Shown here one piece after another: positions 24,218-35,674 of a stretch of 64,000 nt of DNA (position 1 is its first letter; the number at the start of each line of letters is the position of its first letter). The stretch spans positions 930,001 through 994,000 of the forward strand of contig WHVY01000003.1 in NCBI GenBank assembly GCA_022266195.1, written 5' to 3'. This stretch comes from Tetranychus cinnabarinus. Its lineage: Eukaryota; Arthropoda; Arachnida; Trombidiformes; Tetranychidae. The notes under the pieces are model-generated. The model searched no databases. It saw only the letters and a list, made by a program, of their open reading frames with translations, and was not told the DNA's origin. The translations under genes and the position numbers were made by a program.

Positions 24218-25120
24218 ATGAGTGAACTTCTATTGGATACATCAATCCGAGCTTGGGTTTTCTTACCCATTGTTATAATTTCATTCTTATTTGGTATCCT
24301 TCGTCATTATGTATCAATATTGATTTCTTCAACTAAGAATATTGAATTACATCAAGTACAAGACAGTCAGTTATTGATAAGAAGTAGATTTCTCCGGGAA
24401 AATGGCAAATACATTCCAAAACAGGTACGTACCAATATTGATCCTGTATCCTATCTTGTTAATATTCAATTTTTCTCCCATTTCTAATCTAGAGTTTCTT
24501 GATGAGACGACATTATCTGAACAATGAAGAGACTGGCTATTTGAAAGCTGGTTCCCGTCGGCCTGCTCAAGCTCCTAATCCCATGTCTGATCCTTCTATG
24601 ATGACAGACATGCTTAAAGGAAATCTCACCAACGTATTGCCAATGATTCTCATTGGAGGTTGGATTAACTGGACCTTTTCTGGTTTTGTTTGTACAAAAG
24701 TACCGTTTCCTTTGACTTTAAGATTTAAACCAATGTTACAGCGTGGTATTGAATTGATGTCATTAGACGCTAGTTGGGTTTCATCTGCAAGTTGGTACTT
24801 CTTGAACGTTTTCGGCCTTAGAAGTATTTATACACTTGTTTTAGGTATGGTTTTATATAGTGTTTTGTTTGTTTTGCTGCAAACTAATAATTTCAATTCT
24901 TATTTATTTCTAAGGTGAAAATAATGCTGCTGATCAAACTAGAATGATGCAGGATCAAATGTCCGGTGCAGCTATGGCGATGCCTCCTGATCCAAAACAG
25001 GCTTTTAAAGCTGAATGGGAAGCGCTAGAAATCAGTAATCATCAATGGGCTCTAAAAAACATTGAGAACGATTTTATTGGGGAAAAGAGTAATAACCAAG
25101 AAGTTACTCCAACTAGTTGA
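24218..25120 (+). CDS. EMC3: ER membrane protein complex subunit 3
   Basis: Three exons (24218-24424, 24493-24844, 24915-25120) give 254 aa; human EMC3 has 261. A first membrane helix (WVFLPIVIISFLFGILRHYV) is followed by a charged loop, 'SRFLRENGKYIPKQSF' and 'RRHYLNN'. Then come 'GNLTNVLPMILIGGWINWTF', 'FPLTLRFKPMLQRGIE' and 'LDASWVSSASWYFLNVFGLR'. This is the insertase core, related to YidC/Oxa1, with a positively charged groove. Its C-terminus carries 'MSGAAMAMPPDPKQAFKAEW'. EMC3 forms the client insertion path of the EMC. It starts 520 bp from the divergent EMC7 gene. Confidence 0.95.
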
Positions 25121-26613
25121 TTTATTTGTGTTTTAGTTGTTTGTGTTTAAGGTTTATATCAGTCTTACAATTTTCTACCACATTTTATCAATTTTTGTGG
25201 ACTGTTTTTGACCTGATTCTCAGGTATTGTATCACAATCATCGGTATAGAGATTTCAGAAGCAATCTTTCGTAAATTAAATGAATCAATTGTAAATTTTA
25301 CATGTTTTGTTTCAATCAGACTAAACTTGTCGTGAAAAACCTTAGCACCGATATGAAAAAGACGGTTCTTGTCAATGTCTTTTTATTATATTTATAGTAT
25401 TTTATTTTTAAAGAAAGTGGGACTTTTTTAATCATTAGTTATATTTTATTCAACTTTTATCAGTTTTAGATGAGATTTTATAATGAAAATCAAACACTGA
25501 TTGAATCTGAATTGAATTGTCAGATTACAAAAAAATTAGGGTTACAAACATAAATTAACATTATTGGATTGTTTTAGTTTACAAATTGATTTGTCACTCT
25601 TATTATGATAATTGATTTTTGGCTTTTGGCTTTTGGAATGATTGAACTAGACGATAAACTGAATGATGTTTTGAAATCGTCAGAAGTATAATTTGATTTT
25701 TTTTGACCAACTCACAGTTACATGTTTAAGTAAAGATGAAAGACTTGGTTTCTTTTCTAATGATATAAGAAATGAAACCTTTTTTGTAAAATATTTTGTT
25801 GTGGTCAAATTTTTAATCATTGAAAGACTTGATTGAAACAAATAGTTTCAATTGAAAGACATGAGCTAAGTTGTTTTCCTTCGAATATTTTATCACAACA
25901 ACGAAAGACTTTTGGTTAGCGATCAATATTGTCGAAAGAAAAATTAGATTATGTTATTTGATTGGTAAAGCTGAAAGTGATTATTTCAATGAAAGACTGA
26001 TTTTTCTTCTAATCAAAAAATGATTGATTTAAAATGGTTAGGTATCAATAGTTGGGTTAATATGTAAAGTCACGTTCGCAAGATCTGTCACAAATTCCTT
26101 CTCAAATTAACTCGTATTATTTTTAAGCTTTTATAAGTTATTCAACCTTTTCGTAGTTTTGTTTAAAACAAGTCGAGTGTATGGTTTAAATTACGCCTAT
26201 CTTTCAATGTTTGTATTTGCTTGGATCAGATAAGATTTCATAAGATCATCAAAATCTGAGCCAACACAAACAACCATTTCTAAAAGCAAATTAGCACTTG
26301 TAATTAAAATCAACCACTTTTGGGAATCACATAAACCTGAAAGTTACTATGTGTTGAACAATTTAACATTTAAATACTTTCAAAGAGCTTTGTTTGTAGA
26401 TTCTCTCACCTAATCACTTTTGAAGCATCAAACTGAATGAACCAACCTGACAATTTAAGTGACCGTTTGAAGTCGTTTCTATGGACTATTGATGATGATG
26501 AAAGATGAGATTAATGAGAAAATCGAGAACATCTTAGTTTTCCTCACTCCAACGGCAAACGATACAGAAAAAAAAGATGGGACAAAAAACGCAAATAATA
26601 AAATGTAGATTCT
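25121..26613. other. Intergenic region with GAAAGACTT-type repeats
   Basis: EMC3 3' UTR, then AT-rich sequence. The motif GAAAGACTT or a close variant recurs near 25737, 25826, 25854, 25903 and 25993. Convergent 3' flank of the VGAT gene. No coding sequence seen. Confidence 0.55.
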
Positions 26614-28422
26614 TCAAGTTGTTATCACTTCTTGACCTGGTGCATAAGGTAATGGTAGATGATAGACATCTATTAATGCGTTGAAACTGGTGATTACTCC
26701 AATGAAACCAGAAACAAGACCAATGCAAATAATGGATATTTCCCAGGCTCTCGTTCGAGTATCCATTTCATTCCATTTGATTTTCATGTGAAAATAACAG
26801 GGCCATACAAAGGATAACATGGTTCCAGTAATATTACCCACTAGACCCATGAGAAGGGCAAACTGAGGTATCGATATCGCAACAATTAAAGTGGACAAGA
26901 CAAGGACAACTCTCAGTGAAACAGCCCAAACTCGATATTCACCATCTCGTTCCCAGCAAGTAGGAAAGGGCTGACTTCCAACTCCATGTGGGTTATCCTC
27001 ATTAGGTTTTCGTTTGAACAAGGCTGTCTCAATGAGACCGGCAGCCGCATAATATGGTAATGGGTATGAGAGTAAAGCCTTAACTACTAGAATAATGTTG
27101 ATAATTGCTTTGAATCCATGTGTAGGTAAGTTATTGGTAATCTCTTTCTGTGTTGCTTCACCAAAAGTCAGGAAACCAACATAAGCAAACAAACCCTGTT
27201 TACAAAAATATTGAGAATTAGATTTTAAGGTTTCGTTTAGTTCCAATGATACAATGTAATTACCTTGAAAGCCGCTGCAGCTATGTGACTCCAATCTAGC
27301 ATTTGACTGAATTCGCTTCGATCAGCCATATTTCCTTCTAGACTGGGTAGGAAAATTTGTGAAGTATAACTAAATACAACGATTCCTACTGTGATTGGAA
27401 ATGTTTGGAAATCAATATGGAAGGTAACCTGAAAAATGGAGAATTTAAAAAGATATTGAGATTTTTCCATTTATTCACTTAATTTTATGGTTTGTGTATT
27501 TCAATTTACCTTTGACCAATACCAGTCACCGATCTGAAGAAAACAATACCCAAAAATGATGATGTTAATAACAATATGAGCGATTGTACACCAAAAGCTT
27601 AACATTGAAACAGATTTGAGGTCTTTAAGAAAGGCGCATGGAAGCAAAAGTATTGCCGAAGTCATCATCCAACATCTTTGATCGAAAGTATTACTTGGAA
27701 AAGAGGCTATCATCAAATCACCGCAAAGTACAACATAAAGGATGCATGTCATAAGAAGCTCAATAATCTGAGCTATGTTGACTATTTTTCCGCCATATTT
27801 TTCACCCATTACAGCTTGTGCAATGGCTACATAAGAATCTCGAACTCGAACCAATTGGCCATTTTCATCGACCTCATACAAACAGGCAACCAATATTTTG
27901 CCGGTGTAACAACAAATATAAGCAATAGCAACTAAAGCAAATATGGCCCAATAACCTCCATGAAGAGTTGCATAGGGTAAACACACAATAAACATTCCCT
28001 ACAATGAAAAGAAAAGAAAGTGCGAAATGAAAGATAAGCTCGATTAAAGCCGATTTACACAATTATAAAAATCTATTTACCTGAATAGCGTTAGTTACAT
28101 TCCAACCTGCTTGCCATGCTGATATTTTGTTTCTTGGGTCACCACTATATTCATTGAATTCACCTTCAACTAAGTCAATAGATCCATTCGCTTTATATCC
28201 GTGCTCTCCGAGTTCATCATATTCACTCTGCCCAGGTGGCCTTACATCAGGCTTATCAAAGCTTCTGAAATCTGACAGCTCATGTTCACCTCGAGCTCCT
28301 TGGCCTTCATTGACACGTCTTGTTTCTCCTTCTGCCCCAAAAACACCGGGACAACATGTAATAGTCTTTTCCTTAACACTAAACCAAATATCGGTTATCT
28401 GGTCCAAAATTTTTTGCTCCAT
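26614..28422 (-). CDS. VGAT: Vesicular inhibitory amino acid (GABA/glycine) transporter
   Basis: Four exons (28422-28081, 27998-27510, 27428-27264, 27195-26614), all phase 0, give 525 aa, the same as vertebrate SLC32A1. The cytosolic N-terminus (~105 residues) is acidic. TM1 starts with 'ISAWQAGWNVTNAIQGMFIV'. Other family blocks are 'LPYATLHGGYWAIFALV', 'CCYTGKILVACLYE', 'MIASFPSNTFDQRCWMM', 'TVGIVVFSYTSQIFLPSLEG', 'FAYVGFLTFGEATQKEITNN' and 'VKALLSYPLPYYAA'. The protein loads GABA or glycine into synaptic vesicles by proton exchange. Nothing suggests inactivation. It would be expressed in inhibitory neurons. Confidence 0.97.
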
Positions 28423-29847
28423 GATTGTTGTTAACTTTTATAAATAAATTACGATTTTAAATGAAAGACAATTGTAAATATATTTTATCCTTTATCAACA
28501 CCAATCCGAGGCAATCCGGGAAAAGGTAAGATAAACAGTTAGTCACTGGATCAGTCAGACGATCGTGTAAAACAATAAGTATAGGTTTTTGATCATCATT
28601 GGCAAAACAATATCATTTGTATTTATGTTTAATTTGAAAGACTTGGATTGATTAAACTTTTGTTTAAATTGGGAGCTTTATGGAAGATTTATTTAAATTT
28701 TGAAGAAAGGCAATCTGAATAATTTGTTGAGAAACTGAAAGTGGATTTTCAGTTGTTGAAAGACAATTGGTAAGACAGATGCAACCCTTCACCTCTACAT
28801 TGAACACTTCTTTTGACACTCTGGACAAGCTTATTGAATTGAATGAATTTTATGATTTAAACTTCACTGATCACATTGATGATTTATTAGCAGATGATAT
28901 AAACAGATGATGGGATTAATTGAGATTAACATGAAAGAAACCTTAAAAAATTTACTAATAACATTTATATAAATTAGTTAACAACAAAACAAAAAAATGA
29001 ATCATTAGTCGCTGCAAAATGGGATTGTGGAATCACCGTTTCAAAATGGAACCACGCAAGACTCGAAATTTAGGCAAAGTCAATCGATCGATTCATTGCC
29101 ATGATCTGATATAGTCGAGTTTACTATTCTATCATTTTGTATGAACTCCATCTATCTGATTGAAAAAGATGCAATGTGAATAATTGACCTCTTTTGAACT
29201 CTAATTTTCAAAAGACGACGACTGCTGACCAAATACAAAAACATTGAATCCCAAACAATTACCCAATTCAAATATTATACTGAAATTAAACTGTAAAAAT
29301 ATTTTCATTGAACTTACATGTAGCTCTGTTGTGGCAATCATAACTCAAATTTAATTGTTAATAAATAGAAATCAAAAAACTAATTCATGCAAAGTGTCCA
29401 TAAATAATATCAATAAACTTTTTATGATCACTAAAGTAAATCAATAAAGTATAAGAATTGAATGAATTATATTAAAATACAACATTCGAAGCTATCTTTA
29501 AATTGTTTAGTCACAATATTAACTTTGATCTGCATTGAAATTGATTAATGATCATCCGATGAACAACAATTTACGGAAATTTCAACAGTTACTTTAATTA
29601 TTTCCTCCTAAAGTTTTAACTCCTAAGCTTTGTCTGAATTTATTCAATTGAGGAATGAAACGCTTTTAGTTTTCTGGTTAATTTTCCCAATATTATTCTT
29701 TAATTTATTTAATTTAATTGTATTTATATTTCTGGCACTTTTGATTTTAATTGCATCGAAAGCAGCACATGATCTTAATTAACTGGAATTGCTGATGTTT
29801 AGGTACAAGTCAGGTATCCCGATAGCTCGCAATGTTTGTCAAAACAA
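28423..29847. other. Upstream region of VGAT
   Basis: About 1.4 kb, AT-rich. GAAAGAC motifs recur near 28462, 28636 and 28756, like those downstream of the gene. No coding sequence recognised. Confidence 0.5.
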
Positions 29848-30123
29848 TTATCCACTTTTGACCCATCTGTTTTGATAGTTAATCCAGTCATCGTAGGTTT
29901 GGCCTCGATAAAGACGAAGATGGTAAAGAATCCAAGCAGGGACAGAGGTTATAGAGGTGAAGAGCAGGGTAAACCAAGCTATTCTTTCAGCTACCGATAT
30001 TGGTGTTCGCGGTGGAGTGACTAGAAACTTATTATCATATGGATACGAAAAGCCTCTTTTTTGCACCATTTGTAGACCTTTAATAGTCCTTGGATTCAAG
30101 CATTGGCGAACAATCGAGTTCAT
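29848..30123 (-). CDS. Cytochrome c oxidase subunit 8-like protein
   Basis: A single exon of 91 codons. The N-terminus is basic and lacks acidic residues (MNSIVRQCLNPRTIKGLQMVQKR...), as expected for a mitochondrial presequence. It is followed by 'TPPRTPISVAERIAWFTLLF' and 'SVPAWILYHLRLYRGQ'. The pattern Pro, Ser, Glu, ~20-residue helix, PAW-IL-HL--Y-+ is that of COX8, a single-helix nuclear subunit of complex IV. Similarity is short, so another small respiratory subunit is possible. The C-terminal ~13 residues (TYDDWINYQNRWV) exceed the usual length. Confidence 0.65.
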   Translation of the reverse strand: MNSIVRQCLNPRTIKGLQMVQKRGFSYPYDNKFLVTPPRTPISVAERIAWFTLLFTSITSVPAWILYHLRLYRGQTYDDWINYQNRWVKSG

Positions 30124-30539
30124 TATGTTAACACTTTCCTGGATGTAAAGATATATCTAGTTATAACCTTTTTAGTCTAGTCTATGCTTACTGAAGTATA
30201 TTACATACCTGGGTTATTGTCAAAACAAAGGTTAATCCAACAATTAGGGATTAATTGAACAATTTTAAAAGATGATTTTATTGGTTGTTAAGGAGCTTAA
30301 GGACCAGGAATAATGATGTTTAGGAAGAGAGCAATATTTAGTTCACTGTGATGCTCGAAAATTTTTAAGGGACTGTGTTCAAATTATAACAAAATTATTA
30401 GTTTCGTTCAGCTCTGTTCAGTGTATTCCTTTCAGTTGGTCATCATTAGATTAAGATTCAGGTTTAGATTGAAGTTAGATTAAGACAAGGTTAAGATTAG
30501 GTCTATCCTATCCTATTAGGCCAGTCTATTCTCGAAAAA
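30124..30539. other. Gap before the inverted repeat
   Basis: COX8-like promoter side. It was searched for the missing first exon of the ferroportin gene. An ACC-TGG|GTTATT at about 30215 was considered, but an in-frame TGA lies six codons upstream. No gene seen. Confidence 0.45.
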
Positions 30540-32440
30540 ATTCGTGAAGTATTATACTTTCAACACAATTGTAACATTTATTATGCACAAAATGATCTTA
30601 GAAATGTCTTTTGCATTATTTTTAGCTAAAAAGATTTGTAAGTCATTGAAGGATCTAAAAGGTAAGAACCGTTCTGGTTAAGGTGGAGGAGAAAAGCTTA
30701 TTGTGATCATCATGAATGGTTGTGACCGAAAAGACGCAACTGACACAATTGTTATTATTATGGTATTACCACGACTATTTTTGAGAGAAATTTTGCATAA
30801 ATAACATTAAATCTAAATCACCGAGGTTACATTTTGAATATAATGACTGTAGCCTACAAGAAAAAGATCATCTTTAACTAAATACTCATTAAACACCCAA
30901 AAATAGTCTACTTAATTGCCATTTACAATACAATATCAACCAGTTTGTTGCTTAAAAGAAACATTTGTACACAAATTGACACTACTTTACACAAATGGAC
31001 AGAAACGGGTTAAAGTTAATTTCTTGCAAATTAAAACTCTTTCGATTTGTAAGGGTATTGCAACTATGTCCATTAGTGCTATTAAAAGTTTTCTCTGACC
31101 AATAGTTTCCTAGAAAATTGAGTTCGAAGTTGAAACTTTGATGACCTTTTGTGCAATTATGGAAGCAGATTCTGCCATGAAATTTATACCATTGATGATG
31201 CTTTTGATGATTAACCAGAAAATGCACTTATTGTGAGCAATAAAGTTTTCTGTCCAAAATAAAACGCATAAGTTCGATTTTTAGTTAAAGCTGTCGCATT
31301 TAGTGACCGAAAACTTTAGAGTGTTGAAACTTATTTTCTGTAACTAAAAATTGTCTCTTCATATCATGGATTGAATAATTTTTGTGTATTATCAATAGTT
31401 CTCTTGATTTTGCCATTTGACCTGAAAACTTTGACGCTAAATATTTCGAAGATAGTAGCACCTACAGTAACCATTATTTGACCAAACATCAGATTTTATT
31501 ATGCACTATAAGATGATATGATTAAATGTGTTAAATAATGAACATCCTTCTGACAAACGAGATTTGTGTTTAAGCGAACATTTAGCTTTATAAATCAAGT
31601 CTAAAATGTGATAACAAAATAATACAATGCTGTAACTTTTTTCGTGGTATCTTGAATGATGTCATATGTTGATACTTTATAGTGCATAATAAAATCTAAT
31701 GTTTGGACAAAGAATGGTTGCTGTAGGTGCTACCATCTTCGAAATATTTAGCGTCAAAGTTTTCAGGTCAAATGGCAAAATCAAGAGAACTATTGATAAT
31801 ACACAAAAATTATTCAATCCATGATATGAAGAGACAATTTTTAGTTACAGAAAATAAGTTTCAACACTCTAAAGTTTTCGGTCACTAAATGCGACAGCTT
31901 TAACTAAAAATCGAACTTATGCGTTTTATTTTGGACAGAAAACTTTATTGCTCACAATAAGTGCATTTTCTGGTTAATCATCAAAAGCATCATCAATGGT
32001 ATAAATTTCATGGCAGAATCTGCTTCCATAATTGCACAAAAGGTCATCAAAGTTTCAACTTCGAACTCAATTTTCTAGGAAACTATTGGTCAGAGAAAAC
32101 TTTTAATAGCACTAATGGACATAGTTGCAATACCCTTACAAATCGAAAGAGTTTTAATTTGCAAGAAATTAACTTTAACCCGTTTCTGTCCATTTGTGTA
32201 AAGTAGTGTCAATTTGTGTACAAATGTTTCTTTTAAGCAACAAACTGGTTGATATTGTATTGTAAATGGCAATTAAGTAGACTATTTTTGGGTGTTTAAT
32301 GAGTATTTAGTTAAAGATGATCTTTTTCTTGTAGGCTACAGTCATTATATTCAAAATGTAACCTCGGTGGCTTAAACGTATTGCTATTCATGCAGAATTA
32401 AACTGCGAATTAGTCTTTTTATGATTGAAAATTGTGTTAA
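30540..32440. repeat. Large imperfect palindrome (foldback-type repeat), arms ~0.8-0.95 kb
   Basis: The left arm (about 30540-31520) is the reverse complement of the right arm (about 31660-32440), around a spacer of about 140 bases. A 246-base block (30982-31227 against 31961-32206) translates identically on opposite strands. Other near-perfect blocks include 'cttcgaaatatttagcgtc' at 31436-31454 (reverse strand) and 31738-31756. The arms diverge towards their outer ends, where the left arm matches the copy at window position 1-455 for longer. No transposase or RT domain is visible. It lies directly upstream of the ferroportin-like exons. Arms of this length would fold into a long hairpin if transcribed. 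Confidence 0.9.
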
Positions 32441-32507
32441 TTGTGTCTTTTATTAACAAAACAATCTAATGTACAATAATATCGATCATTACTTTGTATT
32501 ACTTTAG

Positions 32508-34032
32508 GGCGACCGCTGCTGGGAATTTGCTATTGGATTATATTTGATTAAACTGAATCCCGACTCATTGCTATTGTCAGCTCTACACGGAATCTTAGCA
32601 TCATCTTTAACCATTATAATAGTGCCATATCTTGGTCGTTGGATATCAAAAGCACCGAGACTCAAAGAGGTTGCTGTCTTCTTGTTTGTCCAAAACTTTT
32701 GCGTCTTCATAAGTGCTACTTTTGTTGCGTTTTACTTCATTGGAGATGATATTCTTGGTCCATCGTTGAATCGGGTGAGTTTTAATGATGCAATTTCATA
32801 TAAATATTGCTTTTGAATAATCTTTTTCATGCAATTATATGTTTAATTAATCAATTCAATTGCTCAGATTGCAGATAGATTCGCTCCATGTATTCTGGTA
32901 ATTTTTTCAGCTCTTGCTCAAGTCTTTTCTTATGGCTACACTTTGTCCCTTGAAAAAGATTGGATTATTGTTATTTCTAAGAATGGCGGAAATTTATCAG
33001 GTAAATAATTTACTTCATTTAAACCAATATCGACTTAATTACAATTAGACTTAGATTAATAATCATTCCATTTCCTAATATTGTGCAGAGCTGAATGCTA
33101 CTTTGAGGCGAATTGATTTAATAATGAAAACGATTGCTCCGCTTATTGTTGGTTTTATAATGGAATGGTCAAGTTTGGCTTCTGCATTGTTTTTGATGTT
33201 TTTCAATGTAGTTTCTGGTTTACTCGAATATTTAATTATGGTCAAAATTTACAAATCAGTCCCTGAATTAGCTGAAGATAAAACATTAACAACTGTGGGA
33301 TCAGATCTAGCAATTGAAAACAGCACTAAAAATAAAGTCACTTTCATGGAATCAATTGTTAGCTATTTGAAATATTTTGGTTTGCCTGGTATTTCATTTG
33401 GTTTAATTTATCTTTCTGTATTGGGTTTTGATTCAATAACAGTTGGTTTCATCAAATCACAAGGAGTGACTGAGAGTGTTATTGGGATAATAAGTGTTCT
33501 TGGAGCTGTTACCGGAATCATTGGTACAATATTTTTTCAATCAATGGTTAAACACTCAAATCTCAATAAAATAACAACAATTGGTTATTTCCTGGATCTA
33601 ATACCTTTATCATTATGTTTAATTATCGTTTTTGCTCCATCTCATCTCTTAGGAGTTAAATTATTCAAATATGACCTGTCAATCGTACTATTTCTAGCTG
33701 GAATAACTTTATCACGGATTGGTTTATGGTCAGCAGATTTGGCAACTAATCAATTGATTCAAACAACAACTCCAAATCCACCTTTGATTGGAGGTATACA
33801 AAACAGTGTTAATACATCAGCCGAGCTAATCAAATTCATTATAACCGCTATTCTGTCCAGTGTATCTCAATTTTACATATTAATTCTAGTTTCTTATGGT
33901 TCCATATTGATAGCTACTTTAATTTCTATATTTTACACAATCAATTGCCTGAAAAAATTGAAAACCAAATCTATTAGTGTGGATAAAGATATGCCAAACA
34001 TTAGCCGGACTTTCGCTCATACAGTTGTTTAA
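32508..34032 (+). CDS. Ferroportin-like (SLC40A) transporter, first exon not found
   Basis: Three visible exons (32508-32774, 32868-33000, 33089-34032) encode 447 aa to the stop. The frame enters at an acceptor (actttag|GGC) just before the family motif GDRCWEF in TM1. The residues before it (the W of the WGDR motif and the N-terminal tail) are missing. Family blocks include 'SLEKDWIIVI', 'LNATLRRIDLIMKTIAPLIV', 'LIYLSVLGFDSITVGF', 'LSRIGLWSADLATNQL' and 'GGIQNSVNTSAELIKFI'. Ferroportins export iron across the plasma membrane. Compared with human residues known to bind metal, D39 is kept (codon 32511) but H43 is Glu (32523), C326 is Ser (33433) and H507 is Lys (33832). The long loops of vertebrate proteins are shorter. 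The gene may be truncated by the neighbouring palindrome, or its first exon may lie beyond it. Confidence 0.85.
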
Positions 34033-34483
34033 ATTAAACTATGCCACAATGAGAGTCACGGTTAAAATGTTTGATAATGCTGATCTCGCTATTGAGTTCT
34101 GCTTGTTTGGATTCTGATATTAGTCCTTTAACAATTTCTAACTAATAATTATCTGATGTCTGCTCTAGCAAAAGTATCAGCAAGTTATTAAAAAATGAAA
34201 TTGTAATTAGCAAAAAATAAATCTTAAAACATAAGAACTCATAAGCGTCTAAACTTATGAGCTTATTTCTTTCAATGAGCCTTATACAATATTATTATTG
34301 GTCATTTTCGTGATTTATAAGCTCAAATCTTTCTTCATTAGGAAGATAACTTTGTTTTTATCAAACAATTAAAACACGTTTTTTATCTACCGCATGTTTC
34401 CGTTTTGTTTATCTTCGATGATCGATGGTACATGCTGTTGCTATCATCGATGTAATCGATCGATCGTTCAGAATCTTAACCAC
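34033..34483. other. Intergenic stretch
   Basis: Ferroportin-like 3' UTR (AAAATAAA near 34214). A GATCGAT-rich patch lies at about 34420-34465. No gene seen. Confidence 0.5.
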
Positions 34484-34490
34484 TATAAAA
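34484..34490 (+). promoter_or_regulatory. TATA box upstream of the CMAS-like gene
   Basis: TATAAAA preceded by 'accac' and followed by 'gcaaagag'. Expected start of transcription is near 34515, giving a 5' UTR of about 280 bases before the ATG at 34798. Motif evidence only. Confidence 0.4.
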
Positions 34491-34797
34491 GCAAAGAGTT
34501 GTGTGGTTTTGTTTACTCTTAAGTATTTCCTCTTTCTCAATTTCCTTTTTATGTTTTATTGTTCAGTTTTTCACGTGTTTATTCGTAATCTCCATTAAAA
34601 ATGTCCTGATCTTAGACTCTTTAAATTGTTTCATTCAACTCAACACAACCAATGAAGGTTTTCGGCCTACTACCTGATGTTTCCATAAAATTGTAGCGAT
34701 TACATAACCTGTTTCAATCTTATGGGATTGTTGGCTTCAATGGCCCACCGCCCTGATTCTAATATTTTTGGGTGAAGGTTATGCTATTCGTTTACTG

Positions 34798-35674
34798 ATG
34801 CAACACGTTGCCCTTATATTGGCTCGATCTGGCAGCCAATCAATTCCAGATAAAAATATTTTTCCTATCAACGGAACGCCATTGATTGGTTACTGTTTAA
34901 AGGTAGTTGATTCATGCGATTTTCTTGATGAAATTTGGGTTTCTACTAACGATAATCACATTGCTAACATATCGCGTTCATTCTCACCACGAGTTCAAAT
35001 CCATTTCCGACCTGAAACAGAGTCTGGAAATGATTGCTCTTCCCTGAAATCTGTGAAAAATTTTCTGTCTACCCATGAAGGTCAGCTTCCGACCTGATTC
35101 TTGAAATTGAATTATGACCCACCTTCTAACGTATTACATTTTTTCCCTGTAGTGTCTGGTGCTATATATTTGATACAATGTACATCTCCATGCTTAAACA
35201 AAATTTATCTGAAGCAAGCATTTGATTTGATATCATGTGGATCATGGAATTCAGTTTTTTCTGTTACAAAATCTCACCACCTCCGTTGGTCGCCAAAAAT
35301 AGACTGTGGAGTAATGCCCGTTAACTTCAATCCTGCAGCACGACCAAGAAGGCAAGATTGGCCAGGTAAGATTTGATAGTCTCTTTCACCCCTTTCAATC
35401 AATCTAATGCTTTTTGTATTTTCTTTATTTTGTAGGAGAATTGGTTGAGTCGGGACATTTCTATGTTACTAAGACCAGCGTGATCTTCGAAAATAATTTA
35501 CTTCAATGTTCAGAAAAATCAACAATTGTTGAAATCCCTAGCTGTATGTCTCTTGAACTTGACGAACCTTGGCAAATACCTTTCGTTGAACTCATGGTAA
35601 AGCTTTATTATGAAATTCCAATCCAAACTTCTGGTCCAAAAGACAGAGAAGATGAACTGATTGGTCAATTCTGA
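34798..35674 (+). CDS. CMP-sialic acid synthetase-like cytidylyltransferase
   Basis: Three exons (34798-35080, 35153-35365, 35436-35674) give 244 aa. The nucleotide-binding loop reads 'VALILARSGSQSIPDKN', followed by 'INGTPLIGYCL', 'DEIWVSTND', 'LIQCTSP', 'SWNSVFSVTKSHHLRWSP' and 'NPAARPRRQDWPGE'. This is the CMAS order. The enzyme activates sialic acid with CTP. Differences from the usual ARGGSKGIPxKN loop are visible (G to S, K to Q, G to S), and the C-terminal acidic metal motif (DIDxDID) reads 'SLELDEPW'. The vertebrate HAD-like second domain is absent, as in many invertebrate and bacterial forms. Intron 1 uses a weak GTCAGC donor. Start is the first Met in frame; an upstream targeting exon is possible. 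Confidence 0.75.

Noticed and set aside
30982..32206. Pair of identical 81-codon frames on opposite strands
   Set aside because: They are the two arms of the palindrome; identity comes from the repeat, and no domain or codon bias supports a protein.
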